A DNA stretch of 64,000 nt from Serendipita indica DSM 11827 (lineage: Eukaryota > Basidiomycota > Agaricomycetes > Sebacinales > Serendipitaceae). Made by a program: the position numbers and the translations under genes. The notes beneath the pieces are model-generated. The model was not told the origin of the DNA and did not search any database. It was given only the letters and a program-made list of their open reading frames with translations. Shown piece after piece: positions 47,501 through 59,132 of this stretch; the first letter of the stretch is position 1; each line of letters opens with the position of its first letter. The stretch lies in the NCBI GenBank assembly GCA_910890315.1, contig CAJVGD010000001.1:1054001-1118000 (forward strand). The letters run 5' to 3'.

Positions 47501-49045
47501 ATGTCTCTATCAAACAAGCTCAGCATCACAGATTTGGATCTCAAGGGCAAACGCGTCCTGATTCGTGTCGATTTCAATGTCCCCATGAAAGATGGGGCCA
47601 TCACCAACCCAGCTGTGAGTTTCGAGTATCCTTCAAGAGATTTAAATACTGATATAAATGATGTAGCGTATCGTAGCTGCCATTCCGACTATCAAATATG
47701 CTCTGGATAACGGTCAGATCGATTGGACGAGCACGATGACGCTGCGACTGACCATTCTACAGGTGCCAAAGTCGTAGTGCTGATGTCCCATCTGGGTCGT
47801 CCGGACGGCAAAGTTGTCGAAAAATACTCACTCAAGCCTGTGGCAGGCGAGCTCTCGAAGCAGCTCGGTGGCAAGGATGTTCAGTTCCTCAACGACTGTG
47901 TTGGCTCCGAGGTTGAGTCGGCCGTCAATTCTGCCTCGGATGGTTCGATTATCCTGCTCGAGAACCTTCGCTTCCACATCGAGGAGGAAGGCTCTGTCAA
48001 GGACAAGGATGGCAAGAAGACGAAAGCTTCAGAGGCTGACGTCAAGAAGTTCCGCGAGGGATTGACCAATCTCGGTGACGTATATGTCAACGATGCATTT
48101 GGGACTGCCCACCGTGCACATTCGAGCATGGTCGGCGTGCAACTACCACAGCGGGCTGCGGGTTTCTTGATGAAGAAGGAGCTCGAGTACTTTGCCAAGG
48201 TACTGGAGAATCCAGAGAGGCCCTTCCTGGCTATTCTTGGTGGTGCTAAGGTTTCGGACAAGATCCAGCTTATTGAGAATATGCTCGACAAGGTGCGTTT
48301 ACCCAGATCCTTGGGCCTTTTCTGACATTAGATCAGGTAGACTCGCTCATCGTCACTGGTGGGATGGCCTTTACCTTCAAGAAGACTCTGAACGGCATGA
48401 AGGCATGTCTTTTCTCAGTGTCAGACGCTTCTAACTCTTGTCTAGATTGGAAATTCTCTCTTCGATGAGCCTGGATCAGAAAAGGTGGCTGCATTGGTCG
48501 AAAAGGCCAAGTCGAAAAACGTCAAGCTGGTCTTCCCTGTCGATTATGTCACTGCCGACAAATTTGACAAGGACGCTCAAGTTGGAGAAGCCACAGATGA
48601 TAGTGGCATTCCCGATGGCTGGCTCGGTCTCGACGTTGGACCAAAGACTAGCAAGCTCTACCGGGACACCGTCCTCGAGTCAAAGACCATTCTTTGGAAT
48701 GGGTGTGTCTAACAGTGGCTGTTGCATTATGTCAACTGATTGTTCTGTTAGCCCTGCAGGTGTGTTCGAGTTTCCCAATTTCGCGCGGGGATCGAAGGAC
48801 CTCCTTGATGCCAACATCGAGGCTGCAAAGAATGGAAGCACTGTCATTGTTGGTGGTGGCGACACTGCGACTGTCGTCGCCAATTATAAGGCTGAAGATA
48901 AGCTCAGCCATGTCAGCACTGGCGGTGGTGCAAGCTTAGAACTCTTGGAGGGCAAAGTGAGGAAATCACTTAACTCGGGCGCTAAGGTACTAACTATTTC
49001 CGACAGAACCTTCCTGGCGTTGCCGAGCTCAGCGAGAAGCAATAA
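47501..49045 (+). CDS. PGK1: Phosphoglycerate kinase
   Basis: Seven exons (47501-47614, 47667-47712, 47763-48292, 48337-48402, 48446-48702, 48752-48956, 49007-49045) give 418 aa, the standard length. Seen are [16 protein letters not shown] (signature), [52 protein letters not shown], the nucleotide-binding [12 protein letters not shown], and GGGDTATVV near the end. It catalyses ATP formation from 1,3-bisphosphoglycerate in glycolysis. The intron 48403-48445 begins GCATGT and ends CTAG, a GC-AG intron fixed by the conserved [18 protein letters not shown]. Codon choice is strongly biased to C-ending codons, as expected for a highly expressed gene. Confidence 0.95.
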
Positions 49046-49124
49046 GAAATAGACCATGTCAATTAGACCATCAAATTCCAGGAGATAATAACCAAATTAG
49101 ACTAAGAATATAGAGAATAAAAAA

Positions 49125-52100
49125 CTAGCCAAGAGACTGTCTCGTGCTATGCCGCTTTATTTGCCGTTTTTCAGCCTCAACGCAGCGGTCCTTTGCTTCC
49201 TGGATTGCCTTCATCCATTGCTGACATTCTCGGGCGGTGCTTGCACGGAGACCGACCGTATTGCCCCCTCTCGGATAGCTTGTAGAAAGCACAAAGGCAA
49301 GGTCATCTACTGCAGGTTAGGAGGATAGGGAAACAAACGAGAAACACGTACCTCGTCGACCGGGTGTCTCCTGTACGCTGATATCAGATAGTGGGATGGG
49401 CTACGGCATTCATCAGAACTATGCGCATGGGTTGAGGGAAGAACTACCATTCGATACACGGATCCGGTCGCTTCATCGACAAGGACGAGAATGTCAGAAC
49501 AGAGAACCGCTCTGATCCTTCGCCGGCTCTTGGTCTTCATGACTACACCCTCTTTGAGAAGCTGCCTTTGTCCCATATATCGTGTCGGTGCAGTTAAATC
49601 CAATTGACCATTCCCGACCCAAAGCCGATTCGAGAGTTCTTTCAATCGGTCTTGTCCTTCTTGCTCACGAATCGACTCATTTATAGCCTCAAGAATGGTC
49701 TCTGCGGTGACCAGAGCTCGCTCGATTAGTGCGCGGTCCTGTCCATGCGGCGTATATTGTAGAATTTGTCGGATGAGAAGTGGGTATCGGGTGAGTCGTT
49801 GCACTGGATCTGGTTTAGTAAATTCCTAATGAGTTCGAAATTACGCACTTGGTATGAGGAGGTAACTGGAGAGATCCAGGCCACGGACTGTCTGGTCGTT
49901 TTCTCGCAAATGAAGCAGCTTTGCAGCCAGTTCAGGCCTCGAGTCTCGCAAATCTTGCAAAACTTTGATAGCGGTGGCTTGGTTCACGCAGTATTGCTAT
50001 GTATCCATGAGACTCGCTCTAGGGGTCAGAGAGACGAACCATGTAAACGCCCATCGATGAAATATTCGGTTCCAATAGATCTCCAATATTGTCGATATAC
50101 AAGCGGCATTCTTTTTGCCTCTCCTCAAGCTGACTCAAAAAAGCCTGTAATGCATTGAGTGAGTAATTGTCCCATCATAGAAACACAACGTACCGTGTTG
50201 GTCAGAAGAATGTCCTCGACATTAGCAAATATAGTGTTGATAGCCTTTTCATCCAGAAGAGCTAACATATTAGAGTAGAAGACTTCTACGACCAGCTGTA
50301 GGTCCCGTATATAGGCACTCTCAGTGTTGATAAGTTCGAAGATTGCCTGAAAGGGTTAGTGCTTTTCTATTGCGATGAAATGACCCACCTCTTGCCTCTT
50401 GCGTTCGTGAGGTGGAAGGTCTTTGAGAGCCTCTTTGTCGACCAAGCTTGACCACGACTGCAACGTATTAACAAGAATCCCATGCTACCCAGGTACGCAC
50501 CGAGCCAAACGCAGGGCTGCTTTCTCTGCTTGGATTTGGCAGAGCCATTGGGCCGCTGATAACAGGTGCAGATATCGTCAGCTTTTTCTCTGTAGAACCT
50601 TCTCCTGGTGTCCTTGCCCTTCCCAAGAAGTGCAGAAGCGTTGTAATCTTGCTCTCTGTAGACTGAACGGACGCCGAAGAGGGAAGCGTTGCAGAACCGA
50701 GATGAGGCGAAATTGGTTGTCGAGGGGACGAAGGAGGCACAGTGCTTGCATATGTACTCGCATTGGAAATCATTGACTGGCGGTTGGCTTGGTTCTGAGC
50801 CGCAGCATTTCCTTCCTGTGTCTTGAAGGCTTCATATCGTCCGAAAGCATCGTCGACCGACTTGCCGGTTTGAGGTGATGGCTCTGGCAATGGTGGCAGA
50901 TCTCGCTCCTTTGAACGAGTCGGAACATCCGGTTTCGTCTTGATGGAGAGTGATTTCCTGGTGGAACGTGCGCGGACAGGTGGTCTAGGAGGCCTAGAGT
51001 CTGTTGTTTGCTTCAGAATCAAACCTGCCGCCTCTAAAACTCTCTGTCGTTCGAGTTCTCTTTGTCTTCGCTCCTCTTGACGATCCGCGTCTGTCAACTG
51101 AGCTTCGTCATCCGAGTCAGTCAGCCATTCGTCCTCGCTGCTATCTTCCTCTTCTTCATCTGAAGTGGCAACTTCAGAGGCTGTCGAGCGAGCAAGCTCG
51201 CTACCACCACCGACTGAGGCTGCCACGGATGAAGGCTGTGGCTCCTCGAGCAATGGGTCCAGCAGTTCACGATCTACAGAGATGAATTACCAAGCAAGTC
51301 CAATAAATGCGTTTTGTTTCAATAGACGGAGATATATCCATCCAATTGGAGCAAATGTACACCGAGAGAAGAAGGCTTCAGACTGTGCCAACCAATCAAC
51401 AATTGATGACGAGATGATGTTGAAGTGAAGGGGACAGCGAATGAAGGTGATCAAGACGTACCACTAGCTAGCTCGAGATAGGCAGCCGGGACGATAAGGA
51501 TTCGTCCGTCCACTTCTGTCTTCCACCAACCCTCTTCACTCCGATCCACAATTGTAATCCGTTGCCCTTCAGTGAAGGACATTTCCTCTGCTGTGGATCC
51601 TTGATAGTCGTACAATGCGACAGCAGGGACTATCAAACGTCAGTCACCTGGACGGATAGTTTGGCAATACTGACTCTCTTCCATGACTTGGACGTAGCTA
51701 TTAGGGAAGAAGCCCTTTTTACCAGATGACGGCGACACGCCATACCACCAAGGTCCGCCAGATTTGGATGGATGAGCGATGATAACTGCATTCTCGTCGA
51801 AGGCTACAAAGGTTAGCGAATGTCCGATTCGCAAAAGTAATCACCTACCGAGATCTTCGTCCCTTTGTGCAGCATACGGATACAGCGACCTGACCTTGTG
51901 TGCTGCAAAGGGATTAGTAGACCAAAGAGGACAGACTCCTAGACGTACTGGTCGCCATATCGACATCTTCCATAGAATCATTCTCGGTGGCGATGGGCTC
52001 GTCGTGGACAGTGATTGCAGGAACTGGGGCAACTGTCTCCTCCACGACGCTTGCGAGCGGTGGAGCCGGCGGAGGGCTTCCGGCATTTACGGCAAGGTCT

Positions 52101-55100
52101 GCGTACCAATCGACGGATTCTTTGTAGGCGTGTCCATTGGTAGCTGCTGGTGCCGGTTCTGGAGGCGGAGAAGGAGCCTTTGGTGGGTTGACAATGTGGG
52201 CAGGAGGAGCACTGTCACCAAGGACAGAGCCCGCTCCCATGACTCCGGAGCGGTCGACTGTCTTGGTTGGTCTCAAGCGAGCACCACCAAGGATAGACTG
52301 CATGAGCGCACCTCGATCTCCGCCGCCACCTACAGTCGCGATGGGTGCAGGGGGCGGAATAGGTGCTGGTGGTGCAGGAGGAGGAGCTGGGGCATCTGGG
52401 ATGGCAAAGGACGTTGTATTATTCGCGGATGGTACTGGTTGCGCGATAATTGGCGGCGGCGGCGGCGCGGGGCGGGAGGAGGAGCGCTATACGTCGTAGG
52501 GCTCGTAGGGGCAGGCACAGGAGTCTGCGTTGATGATCTGACAGGATTAGATGCTCTGCTATCTGGTCTTGGGGTCGCAGGCGTCAAGCTGCCAAACAAA
52601 TGTGCTGCCAGCTTTTTGCGATTCTCCCTATCATCATCACTGCTATCGTCGCTGTCCTCTTTCTCCACCAGCGACTCCCATCCGTCAGAGTCGGCGTTTG
52701 ACGCCTTTCTCTGAGGTTGCGACCGGTTATAGCTCATAGAAGGCACTGATGCTGGCGGTGCAGGAGGTGCCGGGGGTGCGGAGGGCGCAGGGGGCGCAGG
52801 GGGTGGGCTAGGCTCGACGGCTTTCTGCTGAACCGGCGCTGGAGGCTGAACGGGAGCTGGAGCTGGTGGAGCTGGAGGTGCAGGTGGAGCAACAGGAGGC
52901 GTGGAAACGGCAGGTACAGCCGGCGCAGGAGACGAGACAGCTGGACGAGCAAACGGATTGAATCCAGATGGCGTGTTGGCTGCAGGCGACATGGCAGAGC
53001 CACCAGCCTGTTGCATCTTGAAGAACGGGTTAGTGCTAGACGCAGCAGGTGCAACAGGCGCAGGAGGAGGGGTTGGTGCTGGTGGCGCTGAAGGAATAGC
53101 AGGGGCAGCGGTCGATACAGGTGTACTGCTTGCACTCTTGTTCATGATCGCCGCTTGTCGTTGCGCAAAGAGCTGTTCTTCACGACGGTTTTGTTCCTCT
53201 AATTCCTCCAGTGCTCGAATTCGAGCAGCACGTTCTTCACGAACTTTCTTCTGATGAGCCTCACGAGCTCGCAACTCTTCCTCCTCGGGATCAATCTCCG
53301 GCACAACTGGCTGCGGAGGTGGAATAGGTGCTGCAACAGGAGGAGTAGGAGCGACTGGTCGTGGACTCGCCGCAGGGGGACGAGGAGCCGGAGGTGCTGC
53401 TGGCGCCTTTTTCATTGCTGACGGAAGTGGCGACTTCATGGCCGATTTTGGCGCTGGCGGCGGTGGTGCTTTCTTCTTTACTGGCGTAGGCCCGGTGACT
53501 GGGGGCGTCGGGGCAGGAGAAATAGGTGCCGGTGAAGCACTGACTGGTGCGGGCGCAGGAGGAGCAGGAGTGGGCGTTGATGTTTCTCCTCGGTCGCTCT
53601 GCAGTCTTGCTTGACGAGCAGCTTCACGACGTTGGGCTTCTTCTTCTGCAATACGCGCCTTTTCTGCCGCCTCAGCCTTTTCCTTGGCGAGTCTCTCTTC
53701 CAATGCAGTATCTGGTGCTGGAGTAACGCTAGGAGAAATAAGCCCAAGCTTCTGCTGACGTTCCTCTAGCCTTCTGGCTGCCTCTGCACGAATGAATGCC
53801 TGTCGTTCTTCGGGTGTCATGTTCCTAGTATTTCTGACGGTGGGCGAGGGAGCAACCGGTGCAGGTCGCTTCGTCTCGGCAGCGGGTGCAACGGGGGCTG
53901 GAGGAGGAGTCCTCGTGTTCTGTGGAGGACTGCGGGGACGATCACGTCCATTGCGGTCACTGTCGTATCTGTCGCGGTCATAGGATCGAGCTGGGGAGTA
54001 ATTCCGTCGCTCCCTGCTAGAATCACGGTCGTAGGTTCCACGGAGATATCCTCTATCCTCGTCACGATTGCGGTCCCGATCACGATCACGATCACGAGTG
54101 TCAGATTCGTAACGTCGATAGTCGTCTCGTTCTCCTTCACGGCCGCCCCATCGGCCATAGGATGCATTGCGCTCGTCACGAGTATTGACCCAGTCGTCCT
54201 TTTCCCTCCTTTTCCTTCTGTCTCGTTCATCAATCTTTCTTTGAACCTCGGGAAGCCTCTCATGGAGCAGTGTGAGCAGCTCGCGCTCAAGCCTGCGCCT
54301 GTCCTCGTCTTTCTCAAAGGACCGTGGCCCGCGGGTAGCATAGTCGAGGTCGTCTTGCACTCGTTTTACGCGGCGGCGCAAATCATCCAGTTCTCGATCG
54401 AGGGCCTCGTCCTCTGCCGACCGAGCTGCTTGCTCGGCGCTAACCTTGTCGATCCTCTTTGCGGCATTCTCGAGCTGACGTTGCATCTCGGCGAGGTCCT
54501 GAGCAGGGCTCTCTTTCCCGGTACTGACTGCCCTTCGATCTACATGACGATCCCTGGGTCTGTAGGCCGGCTCATCGTCATCATCTTGATGCTTGTAGTT
54601 TGTGCCGTCCTTGCGAGCATCCTGGGTACCATTGTTACCGTAAAAGGTGCGTTGTTTCCCCATTCCTTGCACATTCTCGCTCGTATTTCTATTGTAGGTA
54701 TCGTTCTTCAGGAGAGAGCGGAGCATGTCAACTGATTCATCCAACGACTTTGCGGATGGCGGGACCAACTCTGGTGGGAGCTGAGCTGGGATGGTATTTC
54801 CATTCAAAGCTTTTTGGTAATTGAGCACTAATCCCATGGAGTGTGTGTAGACGTACCGCGATAGATGAGACCCATCGCGACATGAAACTCTTCTCGATTA
54901 AGCTTGCCGCGGTCATCCGCGTCGGCTAGACTCCTTTTGCATGTATGAGAATATTTTCACAGTATTGAATTCGAGAAACTGACCAAATCTTGGCCAAGTC
55001 ATCCTTGTCAAGTCCGCTAGCACCGAACACTTCCAGTGCCTTCTGCCCGTCGAGGAAACCGGTGTCGTTTGCATCCCATGCTCGGAAGATCTGGTCGTAT

Positions 55101-55726
55101 TGCTTCCTCTCTTGCTTTGAGAGTGACCATGGGATTCGTTGAGTGGATGTGCCTCGGATATCCTGATTATGCTGCGCTATAGACTGCTGCAAAGTCGCAC
55201 CGCCAAACTGCGGAAGACCTCCAGTTTGAAAGCCTCCGGCCGCGGTGGGCATGAATGTAGTACCCATCATTGAGAGACGCGGGTCCATGAAACCAGTCGG
55301 TTGAGCGACCAGTGGCGCTGGAGGCTGATACCCTTGCGGTGGAGCAGCTTGGGCGGGTGAAAACGCGGAGGGGTTAGGTGAGGGACTGAGGAATCTATTT
55401 GGTTGCTGTTGCTGGAGTCCCATGTTTGTCGGGAGAGGAGGAACGGGGGGCACGTTAGCTTGTGACTGGAATCCTATAGCGGGCATGCCCGTCATTGCTG
55501 GACGCTGGAATTGAGGATATCCAGTGACCTGTGGTTGCTGAAACTGAGCAACTGGATAGCCCGTGGGCTGCGCCTGGAGGGTCGGGTACGCTTGACGCTG
55601 TTGAGGCGGCTGCTGCAGCGTTGGATATCCCGTCTGCTGGGCTGCCATGGGTTGCTGTTGAAAGGGCATTCCAGTCTGCATTGGATACTGGAAGCCAGGC
55701 TGGCCTTGGCCCCATTGCTGAGCCAT
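49125..55726 (-). CDS. Intersectin/Pan1-like endocytic scaffold with RhoGEF domain (Cin1-like)
   Basis: A very large scaffold. Order from the N-terminus: a Gln/Pro-rich region with repeated TGYP words; an EH domain (WSLSKQERKQYDQIFRAWDANDTGFLDGQKALEVFGASGLDKDDLAKIW, then LADADDRGKLNREEFHVAMGLIY); long coiled coils with Arg/Asp/Glu runs; a Pro/Ala-rich stretch; a WH2 actin-binding motif (RGALMQSILGGARLRPTKT, ~52270-52320); two SH3 domains (51640-51834 with WWYGVSPSSGKKGFFPNSYV; 51451-51636 with ALYDYQG and GWWKTEV); an acidic linker; a DH domain (LLIPMQRLTRYPLLIRQIL); and a PH-like end. This fits Cryptococcus Cin1 and animal intersectin-long, which link endocytosis, actin and Rho/Cdc42. At 52455-52480 the frame slips in a GCC/CCG repeat tract, probably a missing base. 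Confidence 0.82.
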
Positions 55727-55844
55727 CGACAGATTATGATGGCACGGTCCAAGTTTGGGTCCACAACCTCGGCGCCTCGACGTGGAGAGAAACTAGGTTT
55801 CAATAGGTTTGGAGTATCATCTAGATATATTACAAGCCATTCTC

Positions 55845-57019
55845 TCATGGTTTAGGCCGCTTGGTAGGTCGCCCCTCTTCCTCGTCCGTCTTTGCTTCAC
55901 GCGGTCGTTTGAGAGGTGTGTGTCCATTATCCGGCTCGTCCGGATATACAATGGTCGGCTCTGATAAAACGGATTGATGCGTCTTGCGAGTATCTAAACT
56001 CGTTAGTCTGAGACGGCAGCAGAGCATGAACATGCGCACATGCACGAATGACCAGGCTTTGGACAGAGTTGGAAAGTGCTTTCTTCGCTTCATCTGCAGC
56101 AAAGCCCAGCATGGTCGCACTTCCACCATTAGTCATCTTATGGCAAGCAAATAGCATTCACTCACATGTTTATAATATCCTGAGGAGCCCTCACGTCTGT
56201 CATTGGGGTCGTCGTTGTCCCCGAGCTGAAAATTACCCCTTTCCCTTTGGTGACCCTGGTCAGCTCCCTACAAGCAGCCCACCAGTTTCTTCTTTCCACA
56301 TCACCTGCTCCTCCGACTGCCGGACTATAGGTGACCTCGAAGGCGGCACCGTTTTTGATAGCGGTTCGTATTAGTGTATGCTTGAAGAAGAACGGTAGCC
56401 GTGGTCCTGTGAGTGGAAGGGTTATGATATGCGCAGTGAGGGGTGATGCTGCAGAGTGCTTGAGACACGCGAGCGAAAAGGTGGCTTGTGAGGTCGGCTG
56501 GAGAGAAAGTATATCGTACGCCATTAACGCGGCTTGATGGTTCTTTGTCTATGATGCATGAACATCGGTAGTCAATTCTCAACGCGTTTTTTACATACCA
56601 ATCCAATGCCTTTTTCGCTCGCGTCATCCAAGAGGATGGTAAGTCGCTTAAGAATGACAATACCATCCCGAACTTTTAGTCTCTTCGAAAGCTCCTCTAG
56701 GTAATTGACATGTCCGTTTGGTGAAAAGCAAGTCTGGATCGTTTGGTTGAGAGCAAAGACCGTATATCCTACTGTCCAACGGATTGAGATGGACCATGAC
56801 CAAACGCACTGGACGTAGAAACATACAGTGCGATAGAACGTCAATCTTGCGCTCAAAGATGTCAACTTGTGCTTGAGAAAAGAGTTCGATGGCTGGAGCC
56901 TGTGTGGTCCCAGGAGGTTCGGGTATTCCTGGTTTGGTCTTTCCCTTCTTTTTAAGAGGTTGACTCAAGTGTTTGAGAGTCGCAGGGGGAGGAACTGGGA
57001 TGTTCAGGTCGAAAAACAT
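55845..57019 (-). CDS. RPP1: RNase P/MRP protein subunit Rpp1 (RPP30)
   Basis: Exons 56827-57019, 56599-56771, 56166-56542, 56040-56119 and 55845-55993 give 323 aa. The protein begins MFFDLNIPVP, then GYTVFALNQTI, RLKVRDGIVILKRLTILLDDAS, QPTSQATFSLACLKHSAASPLTAHIITLPL, FFFKHTLIRTAIKNGAAFEVTYS and the RPP30-type GKGVIFSSG...DVRAPQDIINIATMLGF. This TIM-barrel protein is a shared subunit of RNase P (tRNA 5' ends) and RNase MRP (rRNA processing). It ends in a basic patch (KRPREAKTDEEEGRPTKRPKP) that could act in nuclear targeting. It sits between the intersectin-like and RPA34-like genes, all on the minus strand. Confidence 0.88.
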
Positions 57020-57210
57020 CTTGGAGTGGGCTTTGTTTGAGCCCCGTACAGGAAGTAGGAAGACTTTCTTGAGAAATTGATGCGATCAAACCACTTGGGT
57101 GGCAGAACAGGGAAACAGTCGGGGTGGCGGAGGGGTTCAAGGTACACATGCGCACTGCTTGGGATAGAGCTAGCTAGACATTAGATACGCTAGGTACAAA
57201 GGCTCTTCGT

Positions 57211-58134
57211 TCATTCTACGCGTGGCCTCTTGGATATTTGCTCCGCCTTTAGATCCTCTTTCTTGCGCTTCTTATGTTTTCTAGGAGACGACGGCTCTGG
57301 ATCTCTGTTGTCATTTGTGTCTTCCTCTACAATATCCATCGCATTCACGTCTCGATCCCTGAGCTGGATAGACTCTGCGTCATTTGGTACGGCAGTCGGC
57401 ACAAACTTGTGTTTCAAGAGATGTGCAGGGTGTGAATGTCGGGTAGAACTGGGTAGAGGTAGTCGCCCTATGTCCGGCTCTGTAACAGTCGCTTCGACTG
57501 GTCCAGATGTGACAACTTCAGACAAAACAAGGGCTCCTGTTATGGGCCTAGGGGCTAGGAAATTGACTGTCAGAACGTTGAGTGGCTTTCAAGAGAGAGG
57601 TCTTGCCTATTTGCAGTTTTCCGCCCTTCGACGCCCGCGGAAGCAAACAGCGTGCGCCAATGAGTTCTTCTCCCCCTGATGCAGCAGATGACATAGCGAT
57701 CGTGTATCTTGTTTGCTTTTTGCCCGCAGATATCTGTGCCAGAGGCCCCGAAGGCTTGGATCCAGCGGCAGGGAGAGGAAAAGACATGTTATTCAGATAC
57801 TTTGGTTTCAGCTGTAGATGATACTCAGTATACATGTAGATGAAGCAAGAAATTCACTTGCATTCGAAGGCAATCGGATGGCCCACAATTCGAGGTCTGG
57901 ATTCTTGTCGAACGCATCCCAATCAAACTCTCGTGCATCCAAATTGTATTTCATTTCCTGGAAGCCAGGCGGGGGTTTGAACGTCCTGTCTCAGCTTAGG
58001 AGGAAAGACCACGAAAACTTGCAAGAAACACACGACGTTGATGTTTCGGGCTCCATGTCCGAGTGTTGCTCTTCGTCTTGCTTCTTGGACTTTTTCTTTT
58101 TCACCTTTTGTAACGTTGAGTCCGCGGTAGGCAT
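57211..58134 (-). CDS. RNA polymerase I subunit Rpa34-like
   Basis: Exons 58034-58134, 57862-57985, 57607-57811 and 57554-57211 give 257 aa. A lysine-rich start (KVKKKKSKK) is followed by STFKPPPGFQEM, REFDWDAFDKNPDLELWAIRLPSN (the Rpa34/POLR1G-type segment with an LW-I-R-P core), a beta-rich middle (SGKK...YTIAMSSA, ELIGARCLLP, GGKLQIAPRPITGALVLSE) and a basic tail (RKHKKRKKEDLK). Rpa34 with Rpa49 forms a TFIIF-like module of Pol I. Two introns use GC donors: 57812-57861 (GCAAGT...CAG) and 57555-57606 (GCAAGA...TAG). Only with both does the protein stay open. The name is moderately sure because the family is poorly conserved. Confidence 0.65.
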
Positions 58135-58184
58135 GGTCGAAAGTGGCAGAGAGCAACTTGGAGCCGACTTTCGTCCACAACAAA

Positions 58185-58593
58185 ATGTCGTCGCACGTCG
58201 CTCAGGCAGCAAAAGCTGCGTTGACAAGACCGTCCAACGAGCGTCTTTTGGCTCTACGCAAGCTACAATGCTCCATCTTCTCGACAACGTTCAACCCAAA
58301 CTCTGTAAGGACCGGCGCAAAGTATCTAAAGGGACGGGTCAAAGGAGAAAAACTTGTCGCATATTATCCACCGAAAGACCTTACATTCAAGAATGTTCAG
58401 CGCATGTTCCCCGAATTGGGCCTCGAGGATCTCGACGAGAGACAGCGGATTGCCGATTTGGCTCTGCGTAAATCTAGAGGAAAGGGACCACCACCCAAAG
58501 CAAACTCGCCAGGTGAGACCCTACCCCACCGTTCTTTGCCCTCTGACCTTTGTACCAGAGGAGAGCCGACGTGCGGCAAAGAAGAAGCGATAA
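58185..58593 (+). CDS. Mitochondrial small ribosomal subunit protein mS33
   Basis: Two exons (58185-58512, 58559-58593; GTGAGA...CAG) give 120 aa. The sequence fits mS33 (Rsm27/MRPS33): RLLALRKLQCSIFSTTFNP..RTGAKYLKGRVKGEKLVAYYPP, then the helix PELGLEDLDERQRIADLALRK and a basic end GKGPPPK...AAKKKR. mS33 lies in the head of the mitochondrial small subunit. Its ATG is only 50 bp from the ATG of the divergent RPA34-like gene. In-frame codons upstream of this ATG would overlap that gene, which favours the start chosen. Confidence 0.88.
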
Positions 58594-59132
58594 ACGCATA
58601 TTGGGGCATTCTCTTTACTCGTACGAGGATTTGCCTGTCTGGCCGCACTATGGTCAAGGCATTCCACACCTTTGGCCCGTATTCCGGCTATCTTTTTTTT
58701 TGTAATCTAACCCACCGGGTCGTATCAAAAGGCTCGGTTGGGGCAATTCGCATGGTAATGGAGGTTTCTTGCGCATCCCGTCTGGAATGCGGCCTGCGAA
58801 CGGAGACGCTGGCTCGTACATGCGAGAAACCTTTTGGGGAGATGCCGGTATCGCTTCTCATATCTCGTCGATCAAGAGGACCATGTTCTTGGAGAACTTG
58901 GCCCTTGTCCTCGCGGCAAAGGGGGGCAGACTCCAGCGTGTTACCTGCCACAGTGTCCGTTATTCCAATCTTCTAAGAATCAGTGTAGAAACTGAGTAAC
59001 ACTGCTTCTGAGACTTGAGCTTTGCGGCGGCAGCAGGCCACTTGGACCCGACGTTTGCCGCTGGTTTCTCCAAAAAGCGCCAGCAAGCGCCGCTCAACTA
59101 GGACTGGATACTCTGAGTGTCAGGTCGCATTA
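58594..59132. other. Gap with unexplained open frames between mS33 and TPR gene
   Basis: A plus-strand open frame (about 58715-58999) encodes glycine-rich then helical sequence (GFLRIPSGMRP, MRETFWGDAGIASHISSIKRTMFLENLALVLAAKG) that looks more protein-like than chance. An upstream frame reads PVWPHYGQGIPHLWPVF. No start, splice pattern or family was recognised, so it is not called as a gene. Confidence 0.3.

Noticed and set aside
52137-53254. Plus-strand Gly/Ala-rich ORFs
   Set aside because: They are the complement of the Pro/Ala-rich region of the intersectin-like gene and carry no independent signal.
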